A stretch of DNA of 8,222 nucleotides. It comes from Nitrospira sp. GTDB lineage: Bacteria; Nitrospirota; Nitrospiria; Nitrospirales; Nitrospiraceae. The stretch covers positions 1 through 8,222 of the forward strand of contig VGXD01000084.1 of NCBI GenBank assembly GCA_016873525.1, read 5' to 3'. Below the pieces are notes generated by a model. It saw nothing but the letters and a program-made list of their open reading frames with translations. It made no database searches and was not told the origin of the DNA. The position numbers and the translations under genes are program-made. Positions 7,078 to 8,222 of this stretch are shown one piece after another. The stretch's first letter is position 1, and every line of letters starts with the position of its first letter.

Positions 7078-8052
7078 TCAGTCGTTGAGCAACCGGGCTG
7101 CATCCGTGGCAAAATAGGTCAGGATCATATCCGCGCCGGCCCGCTTGATCGAGAGCAGCGATTCCATCATCGCCCGCGTCTCGTCCAGCCAGCCGGCCCG
7201 CGCCGCCGCCTTGATCATGCTGTATTCGCCGCTCACCTGATAGGCGGCGATGGGCACGTGCGTATGGGCCCGCGCCGCCGCGATGATGTCCAGAAAGGGC
7301 AAGGCCGGCTTGACCATCACGATATCGGCCCCCTCCTCGATGTCGGCGTCAATTTCCCGCAGGGCCTCGCGCGCGTTGGCCGGGTCCATCTGGTAGGACT
7401 GCCGGTCTCCGAACTTCGGGCTCGAGTCCGCCGCTTCCCGAAACGGCGCATAAAAACACGAGGCAAACTTGGCGGCATAGGACATGATCGGCACGTCGCC
7501 GAACCCCGCCTGATCCAGTTCGTCGCGGATGGCTCCCACCCGCCCGTCCATCATGTCCGAAGGCGCCACCATGTCCGCTCCGGCCTGGGCATGCGTGCGC
7601 GCCATGGCCCGCAAACAATCCAGCGTGGCGTCGTTCAGCACCTTGCCGTCCTGCACCAACCCGCAATGGCCATGCGTCGTATACTCGTCGATGCACACGT
7701 CCGTGACCACGAGCAGGCCGGGCACCTGTTCCTTCAAGGCCCGAATCGCGCGTTGGACGATGCCGTCCGGATCATAGGCCGACGAACCCCGGTCATCCTT
7801 GCGGTCGGGAATCCCAAACAAGATGACGGCCGGGATGCCCAGTTGATGCAGCTCCGCCGCCTCCTTCACGAGGAGGTCCACCGAAAGGCGATACTGCCCC
7901 GGCATCGATTCGATCGCCTGTCGCCGGTCCCGCCCGCCGGTGACGAAGAAGGGCGCGATCAGGTCGGCCCGCGAGAGCCTCGTTTCACGAACCATCCGCC
8001 GCAGCGGCTCGTTCTGCCGCAGCCGCCGCAATCGCTGTCTGGGAAACCCCAT
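7078..8052 (-). CDS. hemB: Porphobilinogen synthase (delta-aminolevulinic acid dehydratase)
   Basis: Condenses two 5-aminolevulinate molecules to porphobilinogen, an early common step to heme, siroheme and cobalamin. Full length at 324 residues. The two active-site lysines are present: Lys195 in SYAAKFAS and the Schiff-base Lys248 in VMVKPA. SGEYSM (274-279), which closes the active site, is intact. The catalytic metal region reads DVCIDEYTTHGHCG (118-131), giving Cys120, Asp122 and Cys130. The classic zinc enzyme has three Cys here and the metal-independent or Mg type has Asp/Ala, so this is a mixed site. Glu233, 15 residues before Lys248, matches the position I recall for the allosteric-magnesium ligand of the E. 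coli enzyme. The ATG at 8052 has a strong AGAGGAG site five bases upstream. Upstream lies a CBS-domain gene only 35 bases away; downstream is ribF. Confidence 0.98.
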   Translation of the reverse strand: MGFPRQRLRRLRQNEPLRRMVRETRLSRADLIAPFFVTGGRDRRQAIESMPGQYRLSVDLLVKEAAELHQLGIPAVILFGIPDRKDDRGSSAYDPDGIVQRAIRALKEQVPGLLVVTDVCIDEYTTHGHCGLVQDGKVLNDATLDCLRAMARTHAQAGADMVAPSDMMDGRVGAIRDELDQAGFGDVPIMSYAAKFASCFYAPFREAADSSPKFGDRQSYQMDPANAREALREIDADIEEGADIVMVKPALPFLDIIAAARAHTHVPIAAYQVSGEYSMIKAAARAGWLDETRAMMESLLSIKRAGADMILTYFATDAARLLND

Positions 8053-8087
8053 GCCGTCTCCTCTTCTTCGTCCTGCGCCGCCGCCCC

Positions 8088-8222
8088 CTACTTCCTCGGC
8101 AGGTTGGTCAAGAACACGACCAGGTCGCGCACGGAAATCATCCCCACCAGCTTGCCGTTCCGCGTCACGCCAAGGTGGCGCAGGTGATGCGCCGCCATCA
8201 TGTCGTTGGCGTCCAGCAAGGT
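8088..8222 (-). CDS. CBS-domain protein, C-terminal 44 residues only
   Basis: An open frame enters from the right edge and ends at a TAG at 8088-8090. The 44 visible residues have the second half of a CBS domain: a helix with MMAAHHLRHLGV followed by the strand-turn-helix NGKLVGMISVRDLV, then a short tail ending in PRK. CBS pairs usually bind adenosine nucleotides and regulate or sense energy state, but ligand and target cannot be told from this piece. Short stand-alone CBS-pair proteins end like this soon after the RDLV helix, so a small two-CBS protein is the likeliest form. It could equally be the regulatory tail of a larger enzyme or transporter. The gap to hemB is 35 bases with no terminator, so the two may share a transcript. 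Confidence 0.8.
   Translation of the reverse strand, partial: TLLDANDMMAAHHLRHLGVTRNGKLVGMISVRDLVVFLTNLPRK

Noticed and set aside
7059..7112. 18-residue N-terminal extension of RibF
   Set aside because: It would overlap the end of hemB and adds nothing resembling the family; the ATG at 7058 fits the usual length and has a nearby ribosome site.
7258..8187. 309-codon plus-strand frame opposite hemB and the CBS gene
   Set aside because: It is antisense shadow; the minus strand carries complete HemB active-site motifs over the same bases.

Overview
This window holds an ordinary housekeeping gene cluster from a GC-rich bacterium. Every gene I can support lies on the minus strand, so the transcriptional order runs from high to low coordinates: CBS-domain protein (3' end only), hemB, ribF, tilS, hpt, ftsH, folP, glmM (3' end cut off). 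All proteins were identified from family motifs read in the translations; no database search was possible. The core order tilS-hpt-ftsH-folP-glmM joins the tilS-hpt-ftsH block familiar from Firmicutes to the ftsH-folP-glmM block familiar from Proteobacteria. Together with the high GC content and the protein style, this suggests a Gram-negative lineage such as Nitrospirota or a deltaproteobacterium-like group. That placement is inference and only moderately secure.

Layout. 8088-8222 is the last 44 codons of a CBS-domain protein. 7078-8052 is hemB (porphobilinogen synthase). 6114-7058 is ribF (riboflavin kinase/FAD synthetase), starting 19 bases after hemB. 4631-6094 is tilS (tRNA-Ile lysidine synthetase), starting 19 bases after ribF. 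4080-4628 is hpt (hypoxanthine phosphoribosyltransferase), starting two bases after tilS. 2176-3990 is ftsH (membrane AAA+ zinc protease), after an 89-base gap with a convincing promoter-like sequence. 1205-2083 is folP (dihydropteroate synthase), after a gap of about 92 bases rich in GC inverted repeats. 1-1171 is glmM (phosphoglucosamine mutase), 33 bases after folP and truncated by the window edge. No gap is longer than 100 bases.

Functionally the cluster combines cofactor synthesis (tetrapyrrole, FMN/FAD, folate), tRNA decoding fidelity, purine salvage, membrane protein quality control and the GlcNAc-1-P branch of cell-wall/LPS precursor supply. Short gaps suggest hemB-ribF-tilS-hpt is co-transcribed. 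ftsH-folP-glmM can probably also be read from the promoter inside the hpt-ftsH gap. I saw no mobile element, CRISPR array, RNA gene or foreign-looking island, and no evidence of a previously undescribed system. The most useful second looks are the mixed Cys/Asp metal-site motif of HemB and the ftsH promoter directly behind tilS-hpt.
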